A DNA stretch of 64,000 bases from Ruminococcus bromii (GTDB lineage: Bacteria; Bacillota; Clostridia; Oscillospirales; Acutalibacteraceae), in assembly GCF_002834225.1 (NCBI RefSeq), contig NZ_NNSR01000013.1, positions 1-64,000 on the forward strand. Direction: 5' to 3'. Made by a program: the position numbers and the translations under genes. Shown here piece after piece: positions 44,823 to 55,528 of the stretch. Positions within the stretch are counted from its first letter, which is position 1. Every line of letters starts with the position of its first letter. A model generated the notes under the pieces. That model was not told where the DNA came from, ran no database searches, and saw nothing but the letters and a program-made list of their open reading frames with translations.

Positions 44823-45575
44823 ATGGTTGTAGTTAAGACAGCACGGGAACTTTCAAAAATGAAAGACGCCTGCAGAATTTCTGCCGAGGCGTTGCGTGTT
44901 GCGGGAGAGGCTGTAAAGCCCGGCGTTACTACTTATGAAATAGATAACATTGTCCGCTCATACATCGAGAAACAGGGAGCAGTTCCCTCGTTTCTCGGTT
45001 ACGGCGGCTTTCCTGCGAGTGCGTGCATTTCCGTTAACAATGTGGTTATCCATGGCATACCCAGTAAAGAACTCGTTTTAAAAGACGGCGATATAGTAAG
45101 CGTTGATGTTGGCGCTTTCTACGGGGGATTTCACGGCGACAACGCCTATACTTTCCCCTGCGGCAAAATCAGTGCTGAGGCACAGGCTTTGCTTGACGCC
45201 ACAAAAGAGAGTCTGTATGAGGGAATTAAACAGGCTCTTGCCTTCAACCGTGTCGGTGACATAGGCAGCGCAGTTCAAAAGTATGTCGAAGCTCGCAGTT
45301 ACTCGGTGGTACGAGATTTTGTCGGCCACGGCGTAGGTGCGAAACTGCACGAAGACCCAAGCGTACCCAATTACGGCACTCCGCACAGAGGAGTAAGGCT
45401 TATTCCGGGTATGACTATTGCCATTGAACCCATGGTAAACCAGGGCAGGTGCAATGTGCGTGTTCTTGATGACAAGTGGACTACCGTCACTGCTGACGGA
45501 AAGCTCTCGGCTCATTTTGAACATACTGTTGCAATAACTCCTGACGGGCCTAAAATTATGACTTTGTGCGATTAA
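44823..45575 (+). CDS. map: Methionine aminopeptidase, type I
   Basis: This 250-residue metalloprotease removes the initiator Met. Metal ligands are visible in VSVDVGAFYGGFHGDN, GHGVG and the late TIAIEPM and FEHTVAI segments. It starts three bases after adk. Standard spc-operon position. Confidence 0.97.
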   Translation: MVVVKTARELSKMKDACRISAEALRVAGEAVKPGVTTYEIDNIVRSYIEKQGAVPSFLGYGGFPASACISVNNVVIHGIPSKELVLKDGDIVSVDVGAFYGGFHGDNAYTFPCGKISAEAQALLDATKESLYEGIKQALAFNRVGDIGSAVQKYVEARSYSVVRDFVGHGVGAKLHEDPSVPNYGTPHRGVRLIPGMTIAIEPMVNQGRCNVRVLDDKWTTVTADGKLSAHFEHTVAITPDGPKIMTLCD

Positions 45576-45585
45576 AGGTGATTTT

Positions 45586-45831
45586 ATGAACACAGTAAAA
45601 GGTAGTATAGTAAAGGCTGTGGCAGGAAGGGAAAAGAACGGCTTTTTTGTTGTTCTCAGCTGTGACTCCGTGTTTGCTTACATTGCAGACGGAAAGCGCA
45701 GAAAAATTGAGAAACCAAAAAAGAAAAAGCTGATTCATATTTCTCCTACAGGAACCGTGATAGAGGGTTCAATCAAGACCAATCCGCAGATAAGAAAAAT
45801 TTTAAGCGATTTTAGAAAAAGCGAGGGTTGA
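45586..45831 (+). CDS. KOW-domain RNA-binding protein (L14e-like)
   Basis: This 81-residue protein has a KOW-like start ([20 protein letters not shown]) and a basic middle ([16 protein letters not shown]). Such proteins sit between map and infA in many Firmicutes and probably bind the ribosome or rRNA. It lies four bases before infA. Confidence 0.8.
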   Translation: MNTVKGSIVKAVAGREKNGFFVVLSCDSVFAYIADGKRRKIEKPKKKKLIHISPTGTVIEGSIKTNPQIRKILSDFRKSEG

Positions 45832-45835
45832 CAAT

Positions 45836-46054
45836 ATGTCAAAACAGGATGTAATTGAAATTGAAGGTATTGTTAAGGAAGCTTTACCGAACGCACAGTT
45901 CAAGGTAGAGCTGCCGAACGGTCACGTGATATTAGCTGTTATTTCAGGCAAGCTGAGGATGAACTTCATTCGCATTTTGCCGGGCGATAAGGTAAAGGTG
46001 GAAATGTCCCCCTATGACCTGACAAGAGGCAGAATTACTTGGAGAACTAAATAA
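45836..46054 (+). CDS. infA: Translation initiation factor IF-1
   Basis: This 72-residue S1/OB-fold protein occupies the A site during initiation. It has [20 protein letters not shown] and [12 protein letters not shown]. Full length. Confidence 0.97.
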   Translation: MSKQDVIEIEGIVKEALPNAQFKVELPNGHVILAVISGKLRMNFIRILPGDKVKVEMSPYDLTRGRITWRTK

Positions 46055-46096
46055 TCCAAAGTAAAAACACGACTTTTTAGAAAGGAATGATTATAC

Positions 46097-46210
46097 ATGA
46101 AAGTCAGACCTTCAGTAAAGAAAATGTGCGATAAGTGCAAAGTTATCAAAAGAAAAGGTAAGATTTTAGTTATTTGCGAAAACCCCAAGCACAAGCAGCG
46201 TCAGGGTTAA
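46097..46210 (+). CDS. rpmJ: 50S ribosomal protein L36
   Basis: This 37-residue zinc-type L36 reads [19 protein letters not shown] at the start, then [11 protein letters not shown] at the end, with ligands C-x2-C plus C and H. AAAGGAATG precedes the ATG. Confidence 0.96.
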   Translation: MKVRPSVKKMCDKCKVIKRKGKILVICENPKHKQRQG

Positions 46211-46264
46211 TTTACCTAAGAAAAACAAAACTATATTTTAGAATTTATATGGAGGTGCAACTAT

Positions 46265-46633
46265 ATGGCTCGTATAGCAGGTGTTGACTTACCGAGAGAT
46301 AAAAGAGTTGAGATTGGTTTAACCTATATCTACGGTATCGGCCGTAAGACTGCAGACGACATTATTGCTGCAACAGGTGTTAATCCCGACACTCGTGTCA
46401 GAGATTTGACAGAAGAAGATATTGCAAAGCTCAGAGAATACATCGAGCATCACTGCCGCGTTGAAGGTGACCTTCGCCGTGACATCGCTTATGATATTAA
46501 AAGACTTATTGATATTGGTTGTTACCGTGGCGTTCGCCACAGAAAAGGACTTCCTGTAAGAGGTCAGCGTTCTAAGACTAACGCTCGTACTCGCAAGGGT
46601 CCCCGTAAGACCATGGCTAATAAGAAGAAGTAA
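46265..46633 (+). CDS. rpsM: 30S ribosomal protein S13
   Basis: This 122-residue head protein contacts P-site tRNA. It has [20 protein letters not shown] and the basic C-terminal [23 protein letters not shown] lies upstream. Confidence 0.98.
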   Translation: MARIAGVDLPRDKRVEIGLTYIYGIGRKTADDIIAATGVNPDTRVRDLTEEDIAKLREYIEHHCRVEGDLRRDIAYDIKRLIDIGCYRGVRHRKGLPVRGQRSKTNARTRKGPRKTMANKKK

Positions 46634-46648
46634 GGAGGGCAAAGGACT

Positions 46649-47050
46649 ATGGCAGCACCAAAGGGTGGTAAGAAGGTTATCCGCCGTCGCCGTGAACGCA
46701 AGCACATTGAAAAAGGCGCAGCGCATATCCAGTCAACATTTAACAACACAATTGTTACTATTTCCGATACACAGGGCAACGCTGTTTCATGGGCAAGCGC
46801 AGGCGAGCTCGGTTTCAGAGGTTCAAAGAAGTCAACTCCGTTTGCCGCTCAGTCAGCAGCCGAGACAGCTGCAAAGGCAGCAATGGAACACGGCATGAAA
46901 TATGTTGAAGTTTATGTAAAGGGCCCCGGTCAGGGTCGTGAAGCTGCAATCCGTGCATTGCAGACTGCAGGTCTTGAAGTAACTATGATTAAGGATGTTA
47001 CTCCGATTCCGCACAACGGATGCCGTCCTCCAAAGAGAAGACGTGTATAG
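46649..47050 (+). CDS. rpsK: 30S ribosomal protein S11
   Basis: This 133-residue platform protein has [16 protein letters not shown] and the C-terminal [16 protein letters not shown]. It lies 15 bases after rpsM. Confidence 0.98.
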   Translation: MAAPKGGKKVIRRRRERKHIEKGAAHIQSTFNNTIVTISDTQGNAVSWASAGELGFRGSKKSTPFAAQSAAETAAKAAMEHGMKYVEVYVKGPGQGREAAIRALQTAGLEVTMIKDVTPIPHNGCRPPKRRRV

Positions 47051-47076
47051 TATTTTAAAAGGAGGAAAATTCTACT

Positions 47077-47679
47077 ATGGCTAAAAATATGCAGCCTATC
47101 GCTAAGCGTTGCAGAGCTCTTGGTATTTCACCTGCAGTTATGGGTTATTCCAAGAAGACTTCCAACAGAAATCCCGGCGGTAAGATGAGAAGAAAAAAGA
47201 GCGAGTACAGCATGCAGCTTACTGAGAAGCAGAAGGTAAAATTTATCTACGGCATCATGGAGAAGCAGTTCAGAGCTTACTACGAAAAAGCTGAACAGGC
47301 TGAGGGTAAGACAGGTGCTGTATTGCTCACACTTATTGAAAGAAGACTTGACAATGTTATCTTCAGACTCGGTCTTGCAGCAACAAGAAGAGAAGCAAGA
47401 CAGCTTGTAAGTCACAGCCACTTTACCGTAAACGGCAAGAAGGTAAACATTCCTTCATACCTTGTTAAGGTTGGCGATGTAATCGAAGTTAAGGAGAAGA
47501 GCCGTTCAACTGCAAGATTCAAGGCAATCGCAGATGGCGAAACATCTTCAATTGTAACACCAAAGTGGCTTGAGAAGAACGAAAACCTTCTTGGCGGCAA
47601 GGTTGTTGCAGCTCCTCAGAGAGAAGACATCGACTTTCCTGTTGAAGAACACCTCATCGTTGAGTTGTACTCCAAGTAA
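47077..47679 (+). CDS. rpsD: 30S ribosomal protein S4
   Basis: This 200-residue 16S rRNA assembly initiator has an S4 RNA-binding domain with RLDNVIFRLGLAATRREARQ and HFTVNGKKVNIPSY. Its place between rpsK and rpoA is typical of clostridia. S4 often represses this operon section. Confidence 0.98.
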   Translation: MAKNMQPIAKRCRALGISPAVMGYSKKTSNRNPGGKMRRKKSEYSMQLTEKQKVKFIYGIMEKQFRAYYEKAEQAEGKTGAVLLTLIERRLDNVIFRLGLAATRREARQLVSHSHFTVNGKKVNIPSYLVKVGDVIEVKEKSRSTARFKAIADGETSSIVTPKWLEKNENLLGGKVVAAPQREDIDFPVEEHLIVELYSK

Positions 47680-47753
47680 TCTTATATTTCACACGCAGAT
47701 TACACACAGATGGGCTGCTTTTGCAGTCGCATAATGTTTAGGAGGATTCGCGA

Positions 47754-48707
47754 ATGATAGAAATTGAAAAGCCAAGAATTGAAACCGAGGAATTAACCGA
47801 GGATGGAAAGTACGGCAAGTTTGTTGTTGAACCGCTCGAGCGCGGCTTCGGCAACACACTCGGCAACAGTTTGCGCCGTGTGCTGCTTTCCTCTCTTGAA
47901 GGCTGTGCTGTTACATCAATCAAGATTGACGGCGTTCTTCACGAATTTTCAACTATTCCCGGCGTAAAGGAAGACGTTACGGAAATTGTTCTTAATATGA
48001 AAAGTCTTGTTGCAAAGCTCCATGAAACAAGCCCTAAGGTTATCGAAATTGCAGCCGAGGGTCCCTGTGAGGTAAAGGCTGCCGACATCAAATGTGATGA
48101 TGAGGTTGAAATTCTCAACCCTGAACTCCATATTGCTACACTCGGTGAGGGTGCTAAGCTCAATATGGAAATCACAGTTGACAAGGGCAGAGGATATATT
48201 CCTTCGGAGCGCAACAAGCAGTTAAGCGGCAACAATGTTATTGGCGTTTTGCCGATTGATTCAATTTATACTCCCGTGTTAAAGGTAAACTATACAGTTG
48301 ATAACACTCGTGTAGGTCAGATTACCGACTATGACAAGCTCACTTTGGATGTTTGGACAAACGGAGTTATCAATGCTCAGGAGGCTGTTTCTCTTGCAGC
48401 AAAGGTTCTTACCGAGCACCTTAACCTTTTTGTAAACCTTTCCGACAAGGCTTCAAGTGCCGAGGTTATGGTTGAGAAGGATGACAAGGGCAAGGAAAAG
48501 ATTCTTGAAATGACAATTGAAGATCTTGATCTTTCAGTTCGTTCTTTCAACTGTCTCAAGCGTGCAGGCATTAACACGGTAGAGGATTTGATCAACAAGT
48601 CCGAAGAGGATATGATGAAGGTGCGTAACCTCGGTAGAAAATCTCTCGAGGAAGTAGTACAGAAGCTCAATTCTCTCGGTTTTAGTCTTCAGAAGGAAGA
48701 CGAATAA
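47754..48707 (+). CDS. rpoA: RNA polymerase alpha subunit
   Basis: This 317-residue protein assembles the polymerase core through its N-terminal domain ([20 protein letters not shown]) and binds UP elements and activators through its C-terminal domain ([20 protein letters not shown]). It is preceded by AGGAGG and a gap of about 75 bases after rpsD. Confidence 0.98.
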   Translation: MIEIEKPRIETEELTEDGKYGKFVVEPLERGFGNTLGNSLRRVLLSSLEGCAVTSIKIDGVLHEFSTIPGVKEDVTEIVLNMKSLVAKLHETSPKVIEIAAEGPCEVKAADIKCDDEVEILNPELHIATLGEGAKLNMEITVDKGRGYIPSERNKQLSGNNVIGVLPIDSIYTPVLKVNYTVDNTRVGQITDYDKLTLDVWTNGVINAQEAVSLAAKVLTEHLNLFVNLSDKASSAEVMVEKDDKGKEKILEMTIEDLDLSVRSFNCLKRAGINTVEDLINKSEEDMMKVRNLGRKSLEEVVQKLNSLGFSLQKEDE

Positions 48708-48778
48708 ACTTCCCAAGTCTTTGACAGTTGTTCTGTCAAATTCTTACCAATAAACTCAACGGTAAAGGAGTGAAAGAA

Positions 48779-49120
48779 ATGCCAGGTACAAGAAAATTAG
48801 GAAGAACTACTGCACAGAGAACTGCAATGCTTCGTGCTATGGTTACTTTCCTTTTGGAAAACGGCAAAATTGAAACAACTCTTACTCGTGCCAAGGAAGT
48901 TCAGGCTATGGCAGAGAAGATGATTACTACAGCTAAAGAAGATACTCTTCACAACAGACGCCTTGTTTTGGCTTTTGTTACTAAGGAAGATGTTACAAGC
49001 AAGCTCTTTAAGGAAATTGCTCCAAAATACAGCGACAGAAACGGTGGCTATACAAGAGTTACTAAAATCGGTCCCCGTCGCGGTGACGCAGCTGAAATGG
49101 CAATTATCGAGCTCGTTTAA
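48779..49120 (+). CDS. rplQ: 50S ribosomal protein L17
   Basis: This 113-residue protein is the last gene of the operon. It has [17 protein letters not shown] and ends with [15 protein letters not shown] 48779 follows AAAGGAG; the in-frame ATG at 48728 lies within the rpoA-rplQ spacer and would add residues unlike L17. Confidence 0.97.
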   Translation: MPGTRKLGRTTAQRTAMLRAMVTFLLENGKIETTLTRAKEVQAMAEKMITTAKEDTLHNRRLVLAFVTKEDVTSKLFKEIAPKYSDRNGGYTRVTKIGPRRGDAAEMAIIELV

Positions 49121-49151
49121 TTCTTTTTAAGTTTATACAAGTTCAATTTCA

Positions 49152-49204
49152 GGGACTGTGAAGAGATGAAGTCCAAGGCTTCGTCCTTCGCAGTTCCTTT
49201 TAAT
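49152..49204 (+). terminator. Terminator at the end of the ribosomal operon
   Basis: GGGACTGTGAAG pairs with CTTCGCAGTTCC (two G-U pairs), with an inner stem, followed by TTTTAATTTTT. Confidence 0.85.
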
Positions 49205-49257
49205 TTTTGCGTAAAAGTACGGGCGGATATTATATAATGATATATAAAACCCAAAAA

Positions 49258-49299
49258 GGGCACATAACCGTAATTATTTTCGGTTATGTGCCTTTTTTT
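49258..49299 (+). terminator. Second terminator between converging units
   Basis: GGCACATAACCG pairs with CGGTTATGTGCC and is followed by seven T. It lies between rplQ and the converging ABC exporter genes and could stop transcripts from both directions. Confidence 0.88.
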
Positions 49300-49350
49300 C
49301 TTAGACTGTGCTTTTTACACTTCGGGAGGATAAAACAGATTGCCGCTGAG

Positions 49351-51099
49351 TTACTGCTTTGCAAACTGACTGTTATAGAGTTTGTTATAGAATCCGCCTT
49401 TGGCGAGCAACTCCTCATGTGTGCCTTGTTCAATGATGTTGCCGTCCTTCATAACAAGGATAACATCGCTTTCCTTGATTGTTGAAAGTCTGTGGGCAAC
49501 AACAAAGCTCGTCTTGCCCTTCATCATCTTGGCAAAAGCCTTTTGAACACGGATTTCGGTAAGGGTATCAATTGATGAAGTTGCCTCGTCAAGAATAAGA
49601 ATTGACGGGTTTGTAAGCATCGCCCTTGCAATACACAGAAGCTGTTTCTGTCCCTGACTGAGATTACCGCCGTCCTCGCTGATTACGGTGTTGTAGCCGT
49701 CAGACATACGGCGGATGAATGAGTGCGCATATGCTGCCTTTGCGGCGGTAATAACTTCTTCTTCGGTTGCGTTTTCGTTGCCGTAACGCAGATTTTCCAT
49801 AATCGTTCCGTTGAACAGCCAGCTGTCCTGAAGAACCATTCCGTAGCATTTTCTGAGGTTGTCACGGGTGATGTCCATAATGTCAACACCGTCAATGCTG
49901 ATTTTGCCGCTGTCCGTGTCATAAAATCTCATAAGAAGATTGATGAATGTTGTCTTGCCGCAGCCTGTCGGACCGACAATGGCAATGTGACTGCCGCTCT
50001 TGACATCAAGCGAAAAGTTTGTGATGAGCGGTTTTTCCTTTGTGTATGAGAAGTTTACATTCTCGATCCTGACATTGCCTTTGCAATGCTCAAGCTCTTT
50101 TGTACTGTTGTCGGGAATTTCGTTATCAGCCTCAAGAACCTCAAAAACCCGTCCTGCCGCCGCAATGCCTGTCTGCAACTGCGTGAGTACGCCTGTAACC
50201 TCGTTAAACGGCTTTGTGTACTGATTTGCGTAGGTGAGAAAGCATGATAACTGTCCGACCGAAAGTGTGCCTGCAACGGCAAACAGAGCACCCATAATGC
50301 CTACTGCGGCATAAACCAATGCGTTTACGAATCTTGTTGACGGGTTGGCAAGTGCGCCTGCAAACTGCGCCTTGAATCCCACTTCAAGAAGTTCATCGTT
50401 GTATTTTTCAAATTCTTCAAAGGCTCTGTCCTCATATGAAAAAGCCTTTACAATTCTCTGATTGCCGATATGCTCCTCAACATATGACGAGATGTCACCG
50501 TTGAGTGCCTGTTGACGGGTAAAGCGGTTGTGCGTCATCTTGCCGATGAATGCCGCAACAAAGAGCGAAAGCGGTGTGAGAACAACAACCACAAGGGCGA
50601 TTTTCCAGTTGATTGTCAGCATAAATACAAGCGTGCCGACAATGGTAACAATGCCCGAAAAAAGCTGTAGAAACATCTGTGTAAGACCGTCACCAACTGC
50701 GTCAACATCGTTGATTACTCGGCTGATAAGGTCGCCGTGAGGTGTTGTGTCAATGTAGGATAGGGGAACTGTGTTGAATTTTTCAAAAACCTCTCTTCTG
50801 AGGTCACGAACAGTGCGGTAGCTGACAATGTTGGTAAAGTAGGTCATAATCCACTGGAAAAGTGCCACACCGCCGATGCCTACACCGATATATACAAGAA
50901 TCTGAATAACGCTTGCAAAGTCAACATTGCCCTTGTCAATGATGTTGTCGATTGCGTTACCTGTGAGAACAGGAATATAGAGCGTGAGCGAAACGCTGAT
51001 GATTGCGCTCACAAGAGCTAAAATCAGATAAAACGAATACGGCTTTATTTTTTTGAGTACCTTTTTTACAGAGGAGGATTTTTTTGCTGAATTTTTCAT
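49351..51099 (-). CDS. ABC exporter half-transporter, consensus ATPase subunit
   Basis: This 582-residue membrane-ATPase fusion has six helices in the first 320 residues. Its nucleotide-binding domain has Walker A GPTGCGKTTF, the altered signature LSQGQKQLL and Walker B ILILDEATSSID with the catalytic Glu intact. Together with the upstream 579-residue partner it should form a heterodimeric exporter of the TM287/288 or BmrCD kind. It overlaps the partner by 4 bases. The substrate could be a drug, lipid or peptide. Confidence 0.9.
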   Translation of the reverse strand: MKNSAKKSSSVKKVLKKIKPYSFYLILALVSAIISVSLTLYIPVLTGNAIDNIIDKGNVDFASVIQILVYIGVGIGGVALFQWIMTYFTNIVSYRTVRDLRREVFEKFNTVPLSYIDTTPHGDLISRVINDVDAVGDGLTQMFLQLFSGIVTIVGTLVFMLTINWKIALVVVVLTPLSLFVAAFIGKMTHNRFTRQQALNGDISSYVEEHIGNQRIVKAFSYEDRAFEEFEKYNDELLEVGFKAQFAGALANPSTRFVNALVYAAVGIMGALFAVAGTLSVGQLSCFLTYANQYTKPFNEVTGVLTQLQTGIAAAGRVFEVLEADNEIPDNSTKELEHCKGNVRIENVNFSYTKEKPLITNFSLDVKSGSHIAIVGPTGCGKTTFINLLMRFYDTDSGKISIDGVDIMDITRDNLRKCYGMVLQDSWLFNGTIMENLRYGNENATEEEVITAAKAAYAHSFIRRMSDGYNTVISEDGGNLSQGQKQLLCIARAMLTNPSILILDEATSSIDTLTEIRVQKAFAKMMKGKTSFVVAHRLSTIKESDVILVMKDGNIIEQGTHEELLAKGGFYNKLYNSQFAKQ

Positions 51100-52835
51100 C
51101 TTTTTGCCTCCTCTTCACTAAGCTGTGAAAGACAGATTTCACGGTAGGTTTCGCAGCTTTCAAACAGTTCATCGTGCTGACCTTTGCCTACAATTCTGCC
51201 GTCATCAAGCACAAGAATAAGGTCTGCGTTCTTAATTGTTGAGCAACGCTGTGTAACGATTATTACGGTCATATCCTTTGTGTTTTCACGCAAAGCCTTT
51301 CTGAGTGCCGCATCTGTTGCAAAGTCAAGAGCCGAAAAGCTGTCGTCAAGAATGAGAAGCTTCGGTGAGCCTGTGAGTGCTCTGGCAATGCAAAGTCGCT
51401 GACGCTGACCGCCGCTGAAGTTCTTACCTCCCTGTTCAACAAAGCTGTCAAGCCCTTTGTTCAGCTTGCTTACAAACTCGTATGCCTGTGCAATTTTGAG
51501 AGCCTTTATAATATCCTCGTCAGTTGCATTTTCGTTTTGCCATTTCATATTGTCACGGATTGTTCCCTTGAAAAGAATTGACTGCTGAGGAACAATACCA
51601 ATCTGTGAACGGAGCTGTAAGAACGGATAGTCCTTGACATTTCTGCCGTCAACGCTTACAGTACCCTGCGTTGCATCGTAAAAACGGGGGATAAGGTTGA
51701 CAAGCGTACTTTTACCGCAACCCGTACCGCCGATAAGACCGACCGTCTGACCGCGCCTGATTTTAAAGCTGATGTCCTCAAGCTCATCATCACCCGTGCC
51801 GTATGTGAAGTTTACATTGTCAAATTCGATTTTCGGAGTGCTTTCGCTCTCTGAAATTTCAATGTTCTCGGTAGTGCTTTCACACACACTCGGCTGAGTT
51901 TCAAACACTTCGTTAAGTCTTGCCGCACTTGCACTTGCTTTAGTGAGAAGGACAACAAGGTTTGCAACAACAATCATTGCAAGCAAAATCTGCGTCATAT
52001 AGTTTACAAGGGCAATGATGTCACCCGAAAGCATTCCGTTGCCTGCGTTTACATTCTGAGCGCCAAACCAAATGATGAGAATAATTGCAGCATTGGTGAT
52101 GATGTAGGTGACAGGGCTTAAAAGTGCCGAAAGAATGCTTACTCTGATCGAAGTTTTAGCCAAATCCTCGGTTGAATCGTCAATACGCTTTTTCTCATTT
52201 TTCTGCTTTGAAAAGGCTCTGATAACCCTGTTGCCCGAAAGATTTTCACGGCAGATAAGGCTGATTTTGTCGAGCTTTTTCTGCATCTTTTCAAAAATAG
52301 GAATACTCTTTGTCATAATGAGGTAAAGAGTAACGGCAATCAATATAGCTGCAATGAAGAAAATAATTGACATTTCAAGGTTGATTGTCATTGCCATAAC
52401 CATTGAACCGATAACAATAAACGGTGCTCTGGTGAGCAGGCGGATAGCCATTGCAACAGATTGCTGAACTTGATTGGTGTCATATGTGATTCGTGTTATA
52501 AGTGACGGAGTGCCGAGCTTGTCCAACTCTGCGTGAGAGAGTTTGTTGATGTGCAAAAACAAATCTCGGCGAAGTCTTGTTCCCACACCCTGAGATGCCT
52601 TTGATGCAAGATACTGACACACGAGTGCACTGCAAAGTCCTACAGTTGCAAGAATAACGAGCATACCGCCCATTCTCCAAATGTATGCCGTGTCGCCGTT
52701 TCGCACACCGTTGTCGATGATTCCTGCCATAACAAGCGGAACGAGCAATTCCAAAATTGCCTCAAACAGCTTGCAAAGCGGACCGATGATACATTCCTTT
52801 TTGTAGTATGCAAGATATCTTCGTAGCTTAATCAA
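51096..52835 (-). CDS. ABC exporter half-transporter, degenerate ATPase subunit
   Basis: This 579-residue partner has six helices followed by a nucleotide-binding domain. Walker A is GGTGCGKSTL and the signature is FSGGQRQRL. Walker B ends LLILDDSFSALD, with Asp at the catalytic Glu position. That change is a hallmark of the degenerate site in heterodimeric exporters; the facing LSQGQ signature in the partner belongs to the same site. It is the first gene of the pair. Confidence 0.9.
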   Translation of the reverse strand: MIKLRRYLAYYKKECIIGPLCKLFEAILELLVPLVMAGIIDNGVRNGDTAYIWRMGGMLVILATVGLCSALVCQYLASKASQGVGTRLRRDLFLHINKLSHAELDKLGTPSLITRITYDTNQVQQSVAMAIRLLTRAPFIVIGSMVMAMTINLEMSIIFFIAAILIAVTLYLIMTKSIPIFEKMQKKLDKISLICRENLSGNRVIRAFSKQKNEKKRIDDSTEDLAKTSIRVSILSALLSPVTYIITNAAIILIIWFGAQNVNAGNGMLSGDIIALVNYMTQILLAMIVVANLVVLLTKASASAARLNEVFETQPSVCESTTENIEISESESTPKIEFDNVNFTYGTGDDELEDISFKIRRGQTVGLIGGTGCGKSTLVNLIPRFYDATQGTVSVDGRNVKDYPFLQLRSQIGIVPQQSILFKGTIRDNMKWQNENATDEDIIKALKIAQAYEFVSKLNKGLDSFVEQGGKNFSGGQRQRLCIARALTGSPKLLILDDSFSALDFATDAALRKALRENTKDMTVIIVTQRCSTIKNADLILVLDDGRIVGKGQHDELFESCETYREICLSQLSEEEAKR

Positions 52836-53011
52836 ATTTTCCCCTTCTCTGCCATATAATTAACAATACATAAGTAATATTATTTTACACCGATTAACGA
52901 TATTTTACAACTTAAATTTTGCGTTGCGGGAATTTGCGACATTTATACGCTTTGTATATACTATAATGTGTGTGCCTTTACTTGCGGGCGGATAAAGTTT
53001 TGTGCTAACAC

Positions 53012-53041
53012 AAAAAAGCCACCGATAAAACATCGGTGGCT
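53012..53041 (-). terminator. Terminator after gpmI
   Basis: AGCCACCGAT pairs with ATCGGTGGCT around AAAAC (plus-strand reading). On the minus strand the stem is followed by a T-run, so it ends the pgk-tpiA-gpmI transcript. Confidence 0.9.
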
Positions 53042-53064
53042 CTGTATATAATCAGTAAAATAAA

Positions 53065-54576
53065 TTACTTAATAAGGCTTGTGCCGTCCATTTCTTCGGG
53101 CTGCTCGAGTCCCATAATTTGGAGCATTGTCGGAGCGATATCGGCAAGTCTGCCGCCCTCACGAAGCTCGCAGTCGTAGTTTACTACGCAGAAAGGAACA
53201 GGGTTTGTTGTGTGAGCAGTAAACGGTGAACCGTCCTCTGCAACCATCTTATCTGCATTGCCGTGGTCGGCTGTGATAAGAGCAACACCGCCCATTTCTT
53301 TGATTGCGTCAACAACCTTGCCAACGCAGGTGTCAACAGCCTCAACAGCCTTTACGGCTGCCTCGAATACGCCTGTGTGACCAACCATATCGCAGTTAGC
53401 ATAGTTGAGGATAATCATATCGTACTTACCGCTCTTGATTGCCGGAACAAGCTTGTCTGTAACCTCGTAAGCACTCATTTCAGGCTGGAGGTCATATGTT
53501 GCAACAGCAGGTGACTTAACAAGGATTCTGTCCTCGCCGGGATACTGCTTTTCAACACCGCCGTTGAAGAAGAATGTTACATGAGCATACTTTTCTGTTT
53601 CTGCAATTCTGAGCTGTGTCATGCCCTTGTCTGATACATACTCGCCGAGTGTGTTCTTGAGAACCTCTGGCTTGAATGCAACTTCAACATTAGGCATTGT
53701 TGCATCATACTGAGTCATGCAAACAAAGTTTACGGGGAAGAAACCGTTCTTTCTTTCAAAGCCCTTAAAATCAGGGTCAACAAATGTTCTTGTAATCTCT
53801 CTTGCTCTGTCAGGACGGAAGTTGAAGAAGATGATGCTGTCGTTAGGCTTAACTTGAGCACCGCCCTCAATAACACAAGGAACAACAAATTCGTCTGTTA
53901 CGCCGTCATTGTAAGAGTTCTTAATTGCGCAAACAGGGCACTCTGCCTTGTTGCCCTCACCATATACCATAGCGGCATATGCCTTTTCAACTCTGTCCCA
54001 GTTGTTATCTCTGTCCATTGCGTAGTATCTGCCCTCAACTGTGGCAACCTTGCCTATGCCGATTTCTTTGAGCTTGTCAAGAAGCTTGTCAGCATATTCA
54101 GCGGCACTTGAAGGCGGAACATCACGGCCGTCAAGGAATGCGTGAATGTAAACATCTTTAAGACCCTTTTTCTTAGCAAGTTCAAGAATACCGTAGAGAT
54201 GCTCAATGTGGCTGTGAACACCGCCGTCTGAGAGAAGTCCCATAAGGTGAAGTGCCGTGCCGTTCTTGAGAGCCTTGTCCATTGCATCAACAATAGCCTC
54301 GTTATCTTTGAGCTTGTCCTCGTTGATAGTCTTTGTAATTCTTGTGAGTTCCTGATAAACGATTCTGCCGGCACCCATATTTGTGTGACCGACCTCAGAG
54401 TTACCCATCTGACCGTCAGGAAGACCTACATCCATACCCGACGCACCAATCTGTGTGAGCGGATTAGATGCAAAAAGCTTGTCAATGTTTGGCTTTTTAG
54501 CAGCCTTGATAGCGTTGCCTTTTTCGGGAGCAATACCAAAGCCGTCAAGAATCATTAAAATTACCGGTTTTTTCAT
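53065..54576 (-). CDS. gpmI: 2,3-bisphosphoglycerate-independent phosphoglycerate mutase
   Basis: This 503-residue, manganese-dependent glycolytic enzyme interconverts 3- and 2-phosphoglycerate. MILDGFGI holds the first metal ligand, [13 protein letters not shown] the phosphorylated serine, and [13 protein letters not shown] later ligands. The start is ATG 54576, with AAAGGA eight bases upstream; six extra residues from 54594 are not supported. It is the last gene of the glycolytic group. Confidence 0.96.
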   Translation of the reverse strand: MKKPVILMILDGFGIAPEKGNAIKAAKKPNIDKLFASNPLTQIGASGMDVGLPDGQMGNSEVGHTNMGAGRIVYQELTRITKTINEDKLKDNEAIVDAMDKALKNGTALHLMGLLSDGGVHSHIEHLYGILELAKKKGLKDVYIHAFLDGRDVPPSSAAEYADKLLDKLKEIGIGKVATVEGRYYAMDRDNNWDRVEKAYAAMVYGEGNKAECPVCAIKNSYNDGVTDEFVVPCVIEGGAQVKPNDSIIFFNFRPDRAREITRTFVDPDFKGFERKNGFFPVNFVCMTQYDATMPNVEVAFKPEVLKNTLGEYVSDKGMTQLRIAETEKYAHVTFFFNGGVEKQYPGEDRILVKSPAVATYDLQPEMSAYEVTDKLVPAIKSGKYDMIILNYANCDMVGHTGVFEAAVKAVEAVDTCVGKVVDAIKEMGGVALITADHGNADKMVAEDGSPFTAHTTNPVPFCVVNYDCELREGGRLADIAPTMLQIMGLEQPEEMDGTSLIK

Positions 54577-54653
54577 TTTGCGTGTCCTTTCCATAAAGCA
54601 TACACAATCTTGTTATGCAAAAAACAAAATCCAAAAGCCGATTACAGACTTTT

Positions 54654-54680
54654 GTGCCGTGCCCAAAAGGACACGGCATT
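54654..54680 (-). other. Hairpin between tpiA and gpmI
   Basis: A stem built on GCCGTG/CACGGC lies in the tpiA-gpmI gap. No U-run follows on the minus strand, so it is more likely a processing or stability element than a terminator. Confidence 0.45.
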
Positions 54681-54702
54681 GTGTTTGAATATACTGTTTA
54701 AA

Positions 54703-55470
54703 TTACTTGCTTGCAGCCTTTACGATTGCGGCAAACTTCTCGGCAACGAGTGATGCACCGCCGATAAGACCACCGTCAACATTTGTCTTTGAGAGAAGCT
54801 CGTCAGCATTGCCGTCATTCATTGAACCGCCGTACTGAATTGTAACAGCGTCAGCAGCAGCCTGATTGTAAAGCTTAGCGATTGTAGCACGGATGAAAGA
54901 GCAAACTTCTTCAGCCTGATCAGCTGTTGCAGTTTTGCCTGTGCCGATAGCCCATACAGGCTCATAAGCGATAACAACATTCTTGAGTTCTTCTTCTGTT
55001 ACATTGAAGAGGTCAAGCTTAATCTGTCTTGCGATAACTTCTTCTGTGATGTCGCACTCACGCTCCCAGAGGAGTTCGCCGACACAAACGATTGGCTTAA
55101 GACCTGCGGCAAGAGCAGCCTTTGTTCTCTTGTTTACAGTTTCGTCTGTTTCGCCGAAATACTGTCTTCTCTCGCTGTGACCGAGAACTACATATTCAAC
55201 GCCCATTTCCTTGAGCATACCTGTTGAGATTTCGCCGGTGAAAGCACCGCTTTCAGCCCAGTGACAGTTTTCTGCACCGATTTTAACATTTGTGCCTTCT
55301 GTAGCCTCAAGTGCTGTTGCAAGGTCAACATAAGGAACACAAGCGATTACTTCACAACCTGCATCTTTTACGAGGGGAGTAATAGCGTTGAGGAGCTCTT
55401 TAGCTTCCTTTGGAGTTTTGTTCATTTTCCAGTTGCCTGCAATAATTGCCTTTCTCTTTGACTTATCCAT
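54703..55470 (-). CDS. tpiA: Triosephosphate isomerase
   Basis: This 255-residue TIM barrel interconverts dihydroxyacetone phosphate and glyceraldehyde 3-phosphate. The lysine is in GNWKMN, the catalytic His in VLGHSERR and the catalytic Glu in AYEPVWAIGTG; the flexible loop and GGASLV phosphate site are present. A GAAAGGA site precedes the ATG. Confidence 0.97.
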   Translation of the reverse strand: MDKSKRKAIIAGNWKMNKTPKEAKELLNAITPLVKDAGCEVIACVPYVDLATALEATEGTNVKIGAENCHWAESGAFTGEISTGMLKEMGVEYVVLGHSERRQYFGETDETVNKRTKAALAAGLKPIVCVGELLWERECDITEEVIARQIKLDLFNVTEEELKNVVIAYEPVWAIGTGKTATADQAEEVCSFIRATIAKLYNQAAADAVTIQYGGSMNDGNADELLSKTNVDGGLIGGASLVAEKFAAIVKAASK

Positions 55471-55528
55471 GATAATTTTCCTTTCAGAATATGTTTTTAA
55501 TATAATAAAATAACAGGGTTAAATCAGT

